Shown: piece by piece, positions 12,010 to 23,938 of the stretch
How the letters are laid out: every line of letters begins with the position of its first letter
Numbering within the stretch: position 1 is the first letter of the stretch
Assembly (NCBI GenBank): GCA_035079385.1
Contig: JAVHKY010000010.1
Location: 4,836,001-4,900,000, forward strand
DNA from: Aspidiotus rigidus
Taxonomy: Eukaryota; Arthropoda; Insecta; Hemiptera; Diaspididae
DNA: 64,000 nucleotides
Direction of reading: 5' to 3'
The notes under the pieces: model-generated
Seen by the model: only the letters and a program-made list of their open reading frames with translations
The model's database searches: none
What the model was told of the DNA's origin: nothing
Translations under genes and position numbers: made by a program

Positions 12010-12895
12010 GATCGGAAAATGGAAGCGAGTTATCGAAATGACAACTGCCTGAAGTCCCCTAGATATGGTACATGAAATTATTGAAGGCTTCTGAGGTTCT
12101 TTTTTTTTTCACTGGCTCACATGTTGTCCATTCGTACCTAAAATTAACTTCTCCTAAGCAAGTAATCAAAAACTGTTTTCTCACTCGCGACATTTTTACA
12201 AATAGTGATATTTCTGGCAGGCAGAGAATCGCCATTGAGCATGAATTCCTTTTTCCAGCTCCTCATGGTATTTCGTTTAGAAAATATCTAGGTAAACTTC
12301 CTACCAAGGTTACTGAAACCCCTTAACATGTCTCGAGCGTGTCACCGAAATATTTTGTCTCCTCTTTTCCGGTACGTTTTCAAAGAAATATTTGAAATTG
12401 TTCCTTAATTGATTGTTTCATCATGGCAAGAGTTTTATAGTCGTTGAAGTTTATAAAAAATACCAACTTGAGATTCCAAAATATTTTTGCGACATTGTAA
12501 GAGAGAAAAAAAAAGCAAATATAACGTGGTACGATTAAGCGCAATATTTCAAATTTTCAAGTATTATGATACCATTTGAAGAATACGTATATTTTGTATA
12601 ATATTTTTTAGAACGTCATAAATCCAGGGCAAGTTTTTTCCCTGCTTTTTTTAAATGAGTGATTAAAAAGAGCGCTCGAACGTTTATACAAAGCCTTGTG
12701 TATTCGTGTACCTGCTGTGTCGATATACGTCATCCGGCTTGTTCGCGTTCGAGTCTTTTTTTTTTTTTTTTTCAACGCAAAAAATTTAGTCACAAAAAAT
12801 GATCGAAGGGATAACTGCGACTTGCAAAGCCTCTGTTCAAAGGTTATATTTATCTTCTGTGTGAATCCATCCCTTACCTAGCCCCACTCCAGTTC
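12010..12895. other. no recognisable gene
   Basis: AT-rich sequence with A and T runs, for example a long T run near 12757. A pyrimidine-rich stretch at 12868-12900 ends in CAG and is the acceptor-like sequence of the exon candidate that follows. Confidence 0.35.
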
Positions 12896-12900
12896 CGCAG

Positions 12901-12974
12901 TCATTCGCTTAAAAACATAATGAGCTCACAAGAAGATGAGGACCAGATGAGCACGACGACATCAAGGTATCCGA
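12901..12974 (+). CDS. candidate coding exon starting MSSQEDEDQM
   Basis: A pyrimidine-rich tract ending in TTCCGCAG (12893-12900) is followed by a short leader, an ATG at 12920 and the residues MSSQEDEDQMSTTTS. The segment then meets CAAG/GTATCC, a moderate donor at about 12974/12975. The acidic and serine/threonine-rich start looks like a normal disordered N terminus. The exon would end in phase 2. The next acceptor that keeps the frame open is at about 14100, but its encoded residues are unconvincing. No family is recognised. Signals are suggestive rather than proof. Confidence 0.3.
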
Positions 12975-12999
12975 TTTTAGTTTTCCAACGTCGCAAAAA

Positions 13000-14240
13000 G
13001 TGTAATTTTTTCGCTTTCCCTTCAGTCCTCAGTCGTATTCGTAAAAAGAAAATACTTATCGTTCGTACGTTCTTTTTTTTGAGAATCGATATAAACCGCT
13101 AAAAATAAAACACACTATACTACAAATAATATACATGTCGAATGTATCGACGAATATGGAGGACATTGACCTGTTACAGTATAATAAATCTTGGAGAGTA
13201 TGTACAGTATTATGTAGTGATATAGTTAGAGAGAAAGAGTAATGATGACTGATCTGGAACAACGATTGAATTCGAATTAGAAACAGTGCGGTGTTAGTGT
13301 AACGGGGCAGTTATTATCATTATTATTATTTTTTTTTTTCTGCAAATTTACGCAGCATTTTCTCATAATTATTCGTTTCGGTAATTCCGTGTGCATCGCG
13401 TTATTGCTTGTGCGATGCAGCATTCGATTGCATACAATACAACCATTCTTTTATTTTTTTTTCTGTTCCTCTCACTCTCCAAAACATTATCAAAACGCAT
13501 CGCACAGAGGTACCGGTTTCGAGGATGGATTTGTATTGTTGAATATGATATGTATACACGCTTAATTCATGCTAATTAATTCGTGGTCACTCGATATTAG
13601 GAGGATGTTCTTCTGCGTGCGATGCGATTTCATTTCTCGCATAGGCTGCAGGTGATATAATGTATTTAGGTGGCCATCGTCCAATATTACATACGCCAGA
13701 AAGCCGGTATTGTTTGAAGCGCGTGAGTTTCATACGATATAATGACCACACAACACGAAATGGGACTTCGGAGTATCATGAAGGGATGTTTGCGTTGTGA
13801 AATGTGAGATGACCTACCAGTGTAGTACAAACATCTTCCAGATATGGGCCTAAAACTTTACCTATGCACTTTGGAAACGTATCACGTTCAGTTACGAGGA
13901 ACAGAATTCAGCCCCCTCCAGAGCTAGATAAAAAGAAAATGGAAGATTTTCGGACAAATTCAAAGTTTAACTAACACATAGACACAAAAAAGAGAAACTT
14001 TGACAGATCCTAATAGTCAATGATAGGATAATAATCGACTATCTGCAATGAAAAGTCGACCATTTTAGTTCATTAGAGTTGCTGCCTTTCTTCTCCACAG
14101 TTCATGCTGCAATTTCTTACACCTTCCATGTAGAACAGGTACCCTGCCCTCCTCAATTAGTTCCGATCGAAGAAACTAATACTCCAAAGATTCCAAAATG
14201 CAAAATATTTACGCATAATATACATTCAAAATACAAATGA
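13000..14240. other. no recognisable gene
   Basis: Mostly unique AT-rich sequence with a T run after an ATT repeat near 13315-13340. A strong plus-strand acceptor (pyrimidines then CCACAG) ends near 14100, but the following frame is short. Confidence 0.35.
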
Positions 14241-14250
14241 AGTATCTTAC

Positions 14251-14335
14251 TTTATACTCTTTTGTTAGAGCATTTCCACTCAATACTTTCAAATCCCACA
14301 TTTGCTCATCAATGTCATATCTGTGGATTACTCAC
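14251..14335 (-). other. candidate recursive-splice site with short exon
   Basis: On the minus strand a pyrimidine tract (TTCTTTTTTATTTGTTTCAG) is joined directly to GTGAGT at 14335/14330, so acceptor and donor share one junction. Eighty-five bases further comes another donor, AAA/GTAAGA, at 14251/14250. Acceptor-donor juxtaposition of this kind is known from recursive splicing of long introns in flies and vertebrates, where a short exon may follow the site. An alternative second AG (CCACAG) would open a frame reading YDIDEQMWDLKVLSG, so a normal coding exon is also possible. Confidence 0.3.
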
Positions 14336-14561
14336 CTGAAACAAATAAAAAAGAATATCTTTAGTACAAGAAAAAAATATCAAGTTTTTCAACATCTACA
14401 ATAAGAGAGCTGGACCCTCATTATAAGGTAGATTTAATTAGTTATCATTCGGGTAACCTCAATATTAAGGAGTTCTCTCCTTATCACTCCTATCACCTTT
14501 CGCGAGTTAAAATACGTTCCAAACGAATTCGAAAGTCCGTGATTTTATGTAAGATTAAATT

Positions 14562-14910
14562 ATGTTCACATTCGAGCCGGTCAGCGCTAGTATCGCGCAC
14601 AGCGAAAACAGGACGATTGATGAAGCTTTTCCTAAGTCTATTAAAATTAATTTTTATGAACAGGTAACTTGTGGTAAATTCCACGTTCTTTCAATTTTCT
14701 TGCCAAGTGGCTTTGTTGTCGATTTTATTCAGAATTACTCAATCAATATTCAAGATTCTCGTCGATTGTAGCGCTCCTAGTGGGTAACTGGCTCGCATTG
14801 TCGAACTTTTTGTTCCTGGCCTCTCTTTTTTTCAGTTTCTGTACGTGACAGATAAGAAACAGCTTAACATTTGGTACAGCTCATACAATCTCGTTTGTTT
14901 TAGGCTTTAG
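14562..14910 (+). CDS. candidate two-exon small open frame, 58 codons
   Basis: An ATG at 14562 opens 34 codons (MFTFEPVSAS...INFYEQ) up to CAG/GTAACT at 14663. A 172-bp putative intron ends in the strong acceptor CTCTCTTTTTTTCAG at 14835. The frame continues in phase with 24 more residues (FLYVTDKKQLNIWYSS...) to a TAG at 14908-14910. Both exons look protein-like and the junction preserves the frame, but I recognise no family. The ATG context is weak and there is no visible promoter. It could be part of a longer gene, a fragment of a repeat, or coincidence. Confidence 0.25.
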
Positions 14911-15063
14911 AAAAACATCAGGTCAACCTTTGTAACCGAGCTGCAATATGCGGATGACCTTGTCTCACTCGAAAGCTCGAGATCGATTACTGCCTTCGGT
15001 AAAGGGAAAACATCCCCAAATCTACTGTATAAAAAGCCAAAATTGGGAGTCGAGTCATCTTAA
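14911..15063 (+). pseudogene. short reverse-transcriptase-like YADD fragment
   Basis: A 50-codon frame includes TELQYADDLVSLESS at about 14935-14980. ELQYADD is the sequence around the catalytic aspartates of several animal LINE families. The rest (ITAFGKGKTSPNLLYKKPKL) does not resemble the expected continuation, and no upstream reverse transcriptase motif is seen. It is either a scrap of a LINE or a chance match. Confidence 0.25.
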
Positions 15064-15736
15064 TCATATGAGATGGTGTCCTTCCGACAAATACCATGCA
15101 AAACCCACCGTGTTTCAGGTCAAAAGGTTCGACTTAGAACGAAGTTATCATTCTTCTCAAAATTTTAAGCGCACAACTTATCCTTCAAATCAGAAATATA
15201 CGAAAGCAGTGAGTTAATTCATTTGATGTGGCACACAATAATCGCAAATTTAAAAGTCGTCTTCTACGCTCTATGGCTTTAGATAGGATAGAGCAGCAAA
15301 GACCTGCTTTAAGAGAACCACATGCACAGCCGCAAAAAAATAGGACAAGTGCAAAGGAATTAATTGCAGTATTTCTAGAGGTAAGGGTGGAATAATAGTC
15401 TCAATTGGAATTGATATTCCCCTTACAGGAAGACACAAGATGTATACTGACAAATCGAGTGCTTGACAGGAATTTTAGAGAAGATGAATAGCAAAATTCA
15501 TTGATATACCATGAATGATTTTCTTCCAGGTTGTCTACACATACTGGACAACCTATCATAAAATACCATGGACAGCTTCTTCCAAGTCCTGTGTCGTGGA
15601 CTCTTTCTATGATATGGGTGGTATAAGGATTGTCACCCTTGAGTCGAAATATGTAGACGGTATTTAAGTACTTAGTACATCTTGTAACATCAGGAACACC
15701 ACTACTCTTTCACTCCTGACCCAGCGCCAGGAGGAT
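15064..15736. other. no firm gene; one 60-codon open frame
   Basis: A frame open from 15213 to a stop at 15393-15395 contains MALDRIEQQRPALREPHAQP from the ATG at 15273. It ends near a GAG/GTAAGG donor-like site. It is protein-like but unrecognised. Nothing else stands out. Confidence 0.2.
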
Positions 15737-15744
15737 CAAAGAAG

Positions 15745-16095
15745 CAGGACTGCTTAGCCAACCGTATTGGCTAAAAACTTAGCTAAAAGCTAACTGATTG
15801 GCTTCAGCTATCAGCTCACGGCTAATCCAGTTTTATTAGCTGACTAACAGCCAGCTAATTTTGGGCCAAAATAGAATGGCTAAGAGCTAAAACCTAAGGG
15901 CTGAAAGAGGGAAGGGATCACTCCAATATGGAGGGCTGAGGTGCGGGGAAGAAAAAATATTAGCCGTTACCAATTCCAGTTTGAATGGCTAATGGTTAAC
16001 GTGATTTCATTAGCTAGCTAACGGCTAGCTAATTAATTTTGGATGAAAATTGTTCGGCTGACAGCTAACGGCTTCGGCTTAGCTAAGCAGCCCTG
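15745..16095. mobile_element. hAT-type miniature inverted-repeat element with perfect 8-bp duplication
   Basis: This 351-bp element starts CAGGACTGCTTAGCCAA and its right end read inward is CAGGGCTGCTTAGCTAA, so the inverted ends agree almost completely over 17 bases. It is flanked by an exact 8-bp duplication, CAAAGAAG, at 15737-15744 and 16096-16103. The interior is rich in AGCTAA and TTAGCT words and has no coding frame. CAGGG ends with an 8-bp duplication are the signature of the hAT superfamily. I therefore read it as a non-autonomous hAT element. Confidence 0.85.
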
Positions 16096-16103
16096 CAAAG
16101 AAG

Positions 16104-16451
16104 CCGGGAAAACGAATAGAACTTGAGTGCGCTCTTGCGACACTGCAAAGAGTTATCACGAGTATTGCAGCTTAGAGATTCCGCTCAAGTTTTCGGCTTA
16201 AACTTATAACCTTAAAATATATAACTTCGGCTTTCAGCTTCTGGCTCTTCGGAAAATGAAGCTAGCTTTTGGTAATTTTCGGCTAGCTTTCAACTTGCAC
16301 AATTTGGCTGTTAATAGCTATTAGTAATCACGACCAAAAGCTAGTTTCACGATCATAACTCATAACTGCGATGACTGGGTAGGCAATTGGTTTTCCGGGT
16401 ACGGTTGTCGGTTAGATACTTGGAATTTGGAGAAGTTTAGTAGAAACTTTT
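16104..16451. other. short spacer rich in GGCTTAGC-like words
   Basis: After the hAT-type element the sequence keeps AGCTTTTGG- and GGCTAGC-like words to about 16340, suggesting a further diverged copy or part of the same family. No ends could be defined and no gene is present. Confidence 0.3.
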
Positions 16452-17245
16452 AACAGGGAACCTGTTTTATGGGGGGCTATTTGAGAAATCTGCCGTCCGC
16501 CGTCCGCCGTGCGCCGTCCAGCGAAAAACTTAGAAAAATTTCGACCCTCGAGCCATATATGATAGGAGAGGGACTTAGAAAAATTTCGACCCTCGAGCCA
16601 TATATGATAGGAGAGGGACTTAGAAAAATTTCGACTCTCGAGCTATATATGATAGGAGGGGGACTTAGAAAAAATTTCGACTCTCGAGCTATAGATGATA
16701 GGAGGGGAACTTAGAAAAATTTCGACTCTCGAGCTATATATGATAGGAGGGGGACTTAGAAAAAATTTCGACTCTCGAGCTATATATGATAGGAGGGGGA
16801 CTTAGAAAAATTTCGACTCTCGAGCTATAGATGATAGGAGGGGGACTTAGAAAAATTTCGACTCTCGAGCTATATATGATAGGAGGGGGACTTAGAAAAA
16901 TTTCGACTCTCGAGCTATATATGATAGAAGGGGGACTTGGAAAAATTTCGACTCTCGAGCCATATATGATAGGAGAGGGACTTAGAAAAAATTTCGAATC
17001 TCGAGCTATAGATGATAGGAGGGGAACTTAGAAAAATTTCGACTCTCGAGCTATATATGATAGGGGGGGGGACTTGGAAAAATTTCGACTCTCGAGCCAT
17101 ATATGATAGGAGAGGGACTTAGAAAAATTTCGACTGTCGAGCTATATATGATCTAGGCTTCCTTGAATTTTCAATACCAAATCTCATTCAAATCATAAAA
17201 CAGGTTCCCTGCGTTCCTCGTTTAACTTCGTTAAGGAAGCCGTCA
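16452..17245 (-). mobile_element. element E, copy 1 (794 bp)
   Basis: The copy lies between a TTTT tract (16448-16451) and a T15 run (17246-17260). Near each end is an exact 18-bp inverted motif, CAGGGAACCTGTTTTATG at 16454-16471 and its complement at 17194-17211. Beyond the right motif is a tail of about 34 bases containing TTTAACTTCGTTAAGGAAGC that recurs in the other copies. The other end has a GC-rich block of CCGTCCGCCG and GCGCCGTCCAGC. The interior is a 45-bp tandem array. No protein is encoded. Related copies are at 25235-25526 and 49570-50641. Confidence 0.75.
16529..17152. repeat. 45-bp tandem array, about 14 units
   Basis: The unit is CTTAGAAAAATTTCGACTCT followed by CGAGCTATATATGATAGGAG and a short G-rich end. 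Units start at about 16529, 16574 and 16619 and continue to about 17152, with small variants such as CTATAGATG for CTATATATG and extra A or G residues. Because 45 is divisible by three, the array creates repetitive open frames on both strands that I do not consider genes. Confidence 0.9.
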
Positions 17246-17260
17246 TTTTTTTTTTTTTTT

Positions 17261-17400
17261 CAAGCGGGGAACCCTCTATCCCTTTTGTTGGGGGTACTTC
17301 GAGGAAATTTTCGTCCGCGAGCGCGAGCGAGGTTGATGACGTTACGAAGAGGGGAGGGGGACTTGGAAAAATTCCTACCATCGAACTATAAAATTACTCA
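17261..17400. repeat. partial relative of the 45-bp unit
   Basis: Immediately beyond element E lies GGGGAGGGGGACTTGGAAAA followed by ATCGAACTATA, close to one degenerate array unit, next to a small CpG-rich stretch (CCGCGAGCGCGAGCGAGG). It may be a remnant of an adjacent older copy. Confidence 0.4.
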
Positions 17401-20400
17401 AAATTCTTACAGAAAGTTGTGTTGAAAACTTCTCGCAGCATGCCACCTTTTCATAGTTTGGAAAATACCCACTAGATTTCAGCTACTTCTCTGCCCTGTG
17501 TTATGAAGTCCCGTCTGAATGAAATGTGTAGCCTGATATATTTTGTTGTATTTTTTTCTGAGCGTATTTCCGCATAATACCCAAATTTTGATTCAACTCT
17601 ATAAAAGGGGCTTTTGAAGGATGACGCAGAAGAAGGTTCTGAACTACCACAAACAGAAAAAAATTGCGTTGCTCTTATTCCTATGAGATGCCCTTTTTGG
17701 CTTGGAGCGCTGAAAGTTGAACAAGACAACAATCGCAACTGATAAGGTTAGTTTCTACGTCAACGGCGAAGGATGATTCGATAGTGGGAGCTTGCGATGA
17801 CCTGACAATTAAGGACTCACGTTATGAGGTCTTGATGCTCAAATAGCTTCATTAGTTCAGCAGCTCTTATTTAGGACGTGCAATACTCGATTTTTCATAC
17901 TTCTTCCAAAACTTTGGAGACGAGACGAAGAGAAATGCTCTATGACTTTCCCCGCTCACAAAACACTTGCCAGCCAGCTGTAGAAAGCAGCTTCTCGTTC
18001 CCATAATACATAAAGTAGAGTAGTTAGTTTGTTATGCTACTCGCGTCCAGTGTATTTATAAATGCACGAACTGAAAAAACAACATTGTCGTGAACGATTT
18101 CGATACCCCAGTGAGACATGCCACAGCAAGTCTATTGCGTATAGCTTATTTCGCACCGGTGCTCCCGTATTTATTTAGCGCCGAGAACGTAATGATTGCG
18201 TCCATTAGTTGGAAAATTCCAAAAAAAAATTGCGATACTATCGCACCTCAAGGTCGGAACAACTTAACTCAGAAGCGAGTTACCATTTTGTGCACTCGAA
18301 CAAATTGTAAAGAGTTGTTAATTTTTTTCTCTCTCTCGTATGCTCCACGTCCACTGCTAAGTAGGCTTCTATGGTTTCATTATTTTGCTAGATTTTTCGC
18401 CATACATGTACGTACATCAGGTATATGGCACACAGCACGCCCTAATAGAAATGGAAAAAAAAAAAACAGGAGAAGAAAACCCAATATTTTTCGCATCAAG
18501 GTTAAACTCGCTTGTCTAGTTCACTGCTAATGATATTCGTTTGCTCTTTTTATCTCTATGCTGTCTTTCTTTATTTACATTTTTTTTTTCCTCCTCTCTG
18601 GCATAATTTTTCTGTCTGTATATTTTATTGCTTTGGTTAATATATAAATGAGTATATGTATGCGTACGATGAATCCGTTATTCGTGAAGGCTCTTCCACA
18701 CAGGCGTGAAATTTCTAGCAATCTTGTCTTTAGAAGGGAGAAAAAAAAGGTAAAATAAACATACGTATAATATATATACATTTTTTTTTTTTCTTTTCAT
18801 ATATATATATTACTGTATATTATTTATACTTTAATCGAACGCGTTATATGCTCTCTAACAAAACCAGCTTCCTATTTCTTATTTTTTGCTTCTCTTTCTT
18901 GTCAGTTTTTTTTTTTTTTTTTAACAAAATAAAAAAAAAAGTAACATACAGGCAGATCCAACCAATGGTGCCGTTCGAAGCAATAAACAACAACCGCGTA
19001 CAGTTTCACTCAAGGTCATTGACCTTATTGATGCATTTCTACACAGATACGTTAATTTGAGTGCCATACGCTGAAGTTCGTTCTCTATTCTCGCGGGTGT
19101 GCGTAATACGGTAATTAGATGGCCCTCCGAATCCATGTCGAAAATAGACCTAGTTGTGGAGAGGAGGGGTTGATATAGGCCACAGGGGGGGGGGGGGTAA
19201 TGAAACCCAGGACTAGAGGTGAAGTCGATAATTAATAAAGTTAAATGCCCAGTATTTCCTCTTTTGATTGGCCTAAGAATGTCTATTAGCACTTGAAATA
19301 AATAAATAAATAAATACGTATCGGAGCCTTTGATGATGAAACATAGAAACGCAGCGCATTTTTCGCGTTTAATCCTACTGACATAGAACTTATAAAAACA
19401 GCAGGTCGTTGAACCATTCGAGTGTGTATAGAATCAAGATGGATCGCGATGTAATTAACTGATTAAAGTTTGGCTTAATAACAATAAACGACCGTGGATC
19501 GGATACTATACGCGTCGACAAATGATCCTTTTCTCGCACGGTTATATATACACTTTCAACGATATAATTAGAGGCTCCGGCTTCCAGGGTACTTCGTCAA
19601 AATTAAAAGGTGTTATTTTGTTTTTAACGACCAGCATTTATTCTAAAATGCGCGCACGACTAGAATGACACGATTCTTTGGTCAAACTTCTACGATCGAG
19701 ATGAGAAGGAGGTGAATAAATGAGCTTAATTAGAAATGGCTCTAATGGGGAACTGCGAACCAAAAGTAAACCGTGGGCTAGAAACCTCCGACGAGATGTC
19801 CAAAATGTGCGCACCATAAGTACAAATACATTATACGAACTTACACGGTTCGTTTCCATCGAAAAGTGATGGCGTACTCGATTCGTTCGTATTCGATGTA
19901 TATACGTACAGTATTTACAAGGCAGCGTAGCAAACACCGCGAGTTCCCATGCCCTGGAACCGTCGTCAAACACGAACATCAGAGAATACGCCGGCAACAT
20001 ATGGCATATTCTCTCATAGCATCGAAGGCGCCAGCCATACCACAACCCTACGGAAATTCTTAATTGCGTACTCGCGATAATACTCGAAGCAATCCGCAAA
20101 AGACTCTCGTTATTCGTATTGGAACGTCAATGCATGAACCCACCGTACGAGGTGGGTGGTTGGGGAACTCTGACGTCACTGAACTTGAACCAACCCACCC
20201 TGTAAAAGGAAATTTTATTGTATCCGCACGCCATGGTGTTTGCGAGTGAATTTTCATTTGCAGCCAATAAAACTGTTTCCATTATGCATAACTGAATCAC
20301 ATGAACACTGTAATGCCTCCCTCGGGTACATTTCTTTTAATCTCAGTCTCGATGACACGAGAGAGATAAGAATTATATCATTACTTCCCGTACAGTAATA

Positions 20401-23400
20401 GACTTGTTGAGATAGTTTTTGATGCGCTCCGGACACGATGAGAAGATTTTTCCAGTATGTATTCTTACATTTTTTCTAGTCAAGAATGACAGGTTTAGAA
20501 TTCATAGTGTGATATCTCACAATAATATGTGTCAAACCGATGAATTGAAACTCTTAAAAAGACATATCACACGATGCTATGCCTTTCTCTGCATATTTCC
20601 TGATGAGTGAGAGCCCGGAAATTCAGGAATCCAACGTCGAGTAAAAGCTGGCTCGATAATCGAGCTCGAAGTCGTTAAAAGTAAAATCAACACTAATTCA
20701 GAACCGGATTAAGAGAGAGACTAGGACCTGCCTCTCTACAACTTGTTGGGAAAATGGGTAATCATTACCCATATAATGAAAAAACACCACGAGCGACAGA
20801 GCCATTGAAACTTGCCAAAATTTATCGTACTATCGATAGTTTTTTAGACTAACGACAGTTTTGTTGCAAAAAAAAAAAGGGTGACATTAAATTTCTCCTT
20901 TTGTTACCAAAATCACAAAATTGGTGCGAACCGACATGAAAATTGAAAATGTACGTCAGTTAATACTTCAATGAATCAGTCAGGCGGTACCAATTCTGCA
21001 ATGGGTATGGTACCACGTTTTTATAATTTTTTCGAGTTGCTTCCACCACCTGGTAACACTGAGATACAATTCTTGACGAGTTTTTCATAAAAATAACGAT
21101 CAGGAGAAAAGTATTTATGTTTCCTGTAGTGTGGATACTTTTCTCTTGATCAATATTTCTTATCGGGAAGCAATTTTGGGACTATTAATAGCATGAAACT
21201 ATCGACTATCGCCCACCACTTGAGGTGACCAATAGTCACTTATTTACACGACTAAATTAATGAGCTCCGGCGATATGACGTTCCGCTGCTTGAGTATTCG
21301 CGACTCGGAGTCTTATCTGTTATCTGTGGCTGCCACTAAAACATTCGTCTATGGTGCTCTGATACTTGACAGTTCCACACATACATATTTCTTCATGCAA
21401 CTTCGCACTAAAAGCGGAAAATGGATGTAATTATGGTCAGCTACACTATCATTGTACTGCTCTCTGTATTTAATCAATCGAACTAAAATATTATTATTTG
21501 GGCTTGTATTTGACCTTTCAACCATAGAGCACAAGCAAATTTCACTTCACTCACGTATTATCGATCCATCTAAGAGGAATCGTCGACAGCGGCGAGAGAA
21601 GGGTTTGCATCACCTTGCAGGTATTTTTATCTTCTGCTGGGGCCCCTCTATCATCCTTAAGTTTCTAAAAGACGTGTACTTCTCCTAACTCAACCTTTTT
21701 CGTCAGATTCTTTAATTTGTTGCCTGATGAAAGTGGGTATAGTCTGTACATCTTTGGAGTAGAACTAGGTATCGGGTACTATAGCCATTACTGGTAGGGC
21801 TAATTACAGTTTTTCAAGAAAAAGTTCTCGTACTCCTCTACTCCAATATCAAGTTACTACGAAATAATCTCACCTAAGGTCTTGCGGGTCCGGGTGTGGT
21901 CTAAACTTGAATAATTGATGTCCAACCAGGAGGGTACACAAAGTATTATGATGGTCTTGTTTCCACTAAACTTGATAATCTGTCCTCATCTGTTTCGCCA
22001 ATCAGCGAAAACGATTTGGGTAGGCAAAGCTAAAACTTTTTTTTTTTAATGGTCCTAAACTAGTGGTCTGTTGCGGAGTCATTGTGCCCGGATTATTAAC
22101 ATGTACACAGCTTCTTGGTGAGTAAGATATGTAAACAGAAAATACGCAGCTGCCCAAAAACAAGTTGGTCAGTAAAAATTAGAAAAGCAAGTTCAAGATA
22201 CGATACGTTGGAATTGAATAAGGAATGAAAGATGATCGTAAAAACAGTATTCCAAAGTATTGATTTTTCATATTTGAAAGGGAATAAGAAAAATTTCATT
22301 TTGGCTGTAAGTATGAGGAACACGAACAGTAATAATATTCGAAGGTACCTATACTAATAAAATCTTTTGCAAAGCTATTGGTTCTAGGGTACGCTACAAT
22401 AAATTATTGGGTAAATTCAAATACGCGAAGAAGTACCTATGATATTTCACTCGTATCGAATTTGAGAATATGCGCCGGGTGTTTGAGTACACTACTTAGC
22501 TGAGAGAAAAATTGTCTTAAATAAATATAGGACGGATGTTGTTTCTGCGAGATATACGGCGAGGAGTTGAAATGGGTCACGAATAAGCGTGCTGACCTGG
22601 CTCCACTCGATACTAACGTGTATAAAACGTGCAAGCGCGTCTTTCGAGATCTTCTTGAGCTACTGGAATTAGAATACTCGCCACTGTATAGAGTAAACTG
22701 AACGAGGCGTCGATCGTTGCTGGTATAATGAAGAGGAGTTTTCAGAGAGTTTGTTCACAGATAAGAGACCGTTTATCATTATCACCTTTCTGTCTGTTCG
22801 GCGCGAGTTAGTCGTTTTACATGTTGACAAGCCGCGTACGGTATCGTATAAAAACTAGTGGTTCGTGATACGAATGAAAATTATGTTGGTCGTTGCCTGT
22901 AGCATTAATTAGGAAAGACGAAATATAAATAATGTTGAGGAATATGCAGTATGGTCGCGTTCTCATTGCGAGAGATAAAAATATAATACGTATACGCACG
23001 CGGAGGAAACCGGCTCGGCTCTCTCGTGTAATAACATTGTAAAATAGTCACAAACGCATCGTCTCGTAGTCACGTGCCCGTTTTTACGACTTTTTGGTCG
23101 TCTCATTACAACTCTAGAAGGTAGATTTTTTTGTTTAAAAAAAAAAAAAAAACAGAACCTATACACATACGTAGGGAAAGAAAACTGCTGAAATACGAGA
23201 ATATTAACCTTTTGTTTCTTTTTCCCCTGTTACGGAGCTGATGTTGGCGTGGTGTAATTTATGAATTGAAATTTGTCGTGAATCATTTCGTATATAATTG
23301 CCTAGGTACCTACATCGCGAGATTTATGCGGAAAATAGGTAGTGTTGTGCATTTAATGATATAGAACAGAATGATTTTTGAATGAGTGTAAAATAAGAGC

Positions 23401-23755
23401 AGGCTTGCCTTAAGGCAGTACAGCTCTGTTGCCAAACAATGGCAAGTATTGAAGGACAATGTATTCGTGGAGAAGCAGACTATGTACAATCGCGGTCAGA
23501 GAGATGGTCTAAAGAACGTGGGAAATCAGCTCATAGTACGAACAATGCAATTTCGTGTTGTAGAAAGCCCCTCTGAAGGTGTTTTCAAAAATCGTCTGAA
23601 CAGCTCACAACGCTTCTTAGATATGTCCCCTTAAAATTCTTAGCCAAGGGGACAGAAAGGTCGAAATCACCCGGTCACCTGAAGGGCAGAATTTTTACCC
23701 TGTACTCCGTTGCTCCCCACGTACCTCGTTCATATCGTACTGTCATCACCCATCT
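17400..23755. other. long stretch without recognisable genes
   Basis: Mostly unique AT-rich sequence. Small features are an AAAT microsatellite at about 19297-19315, a G13 run near 19186, a 19-base perfect palindrome at 20754-20772 (atgggtaat/c/attacccat), an imperfect palindrome around a TGACGTCA at about 20148-20202, and a longer stem-loop listed separately. Open frames are short; none is recognised. Confidence 0.35.
21098..21151. repeat. stem-loop with 17-bp arms
   Basis: GATCAGGAGAAAAGTAT at 21098-21114 pairs with ATACTTTTCTCTTGATC at 21135-21151 with one mismatch around a 20-base loop. Weaker pairing continues outward for about ten bases. The size and loop are compatible with a small RNA precursor or with a decayed palindromic element; nothing else supports either. 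Confidence 0.4.
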
Positions 23756-23938
23756 AAAGGCTCTAGCCGGGTAAGAGAGGAAAATGGCTTGGTCGAAAAA
23801 TGTTTCAAATGTCCAACAAAATGTTGTCCCCAACGAGAAAACTCGAAACCCAAAAAATTGCACCCATCCGCTCACCCGCATGGGCTGCAGAGTCATTTTT
23901 AGGCCTAAAATCCACATGGCTATATCTCAGGCATTTTT

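Noticed and set aside
16469..17100. Open frames encoding repeated LRKISTLEPYMIGEG-type units
   Set aside because: They arise from the 45-bp tandem array, whose period is a multiple of three; the frame breaks wherever one base is added, and both strands are open.
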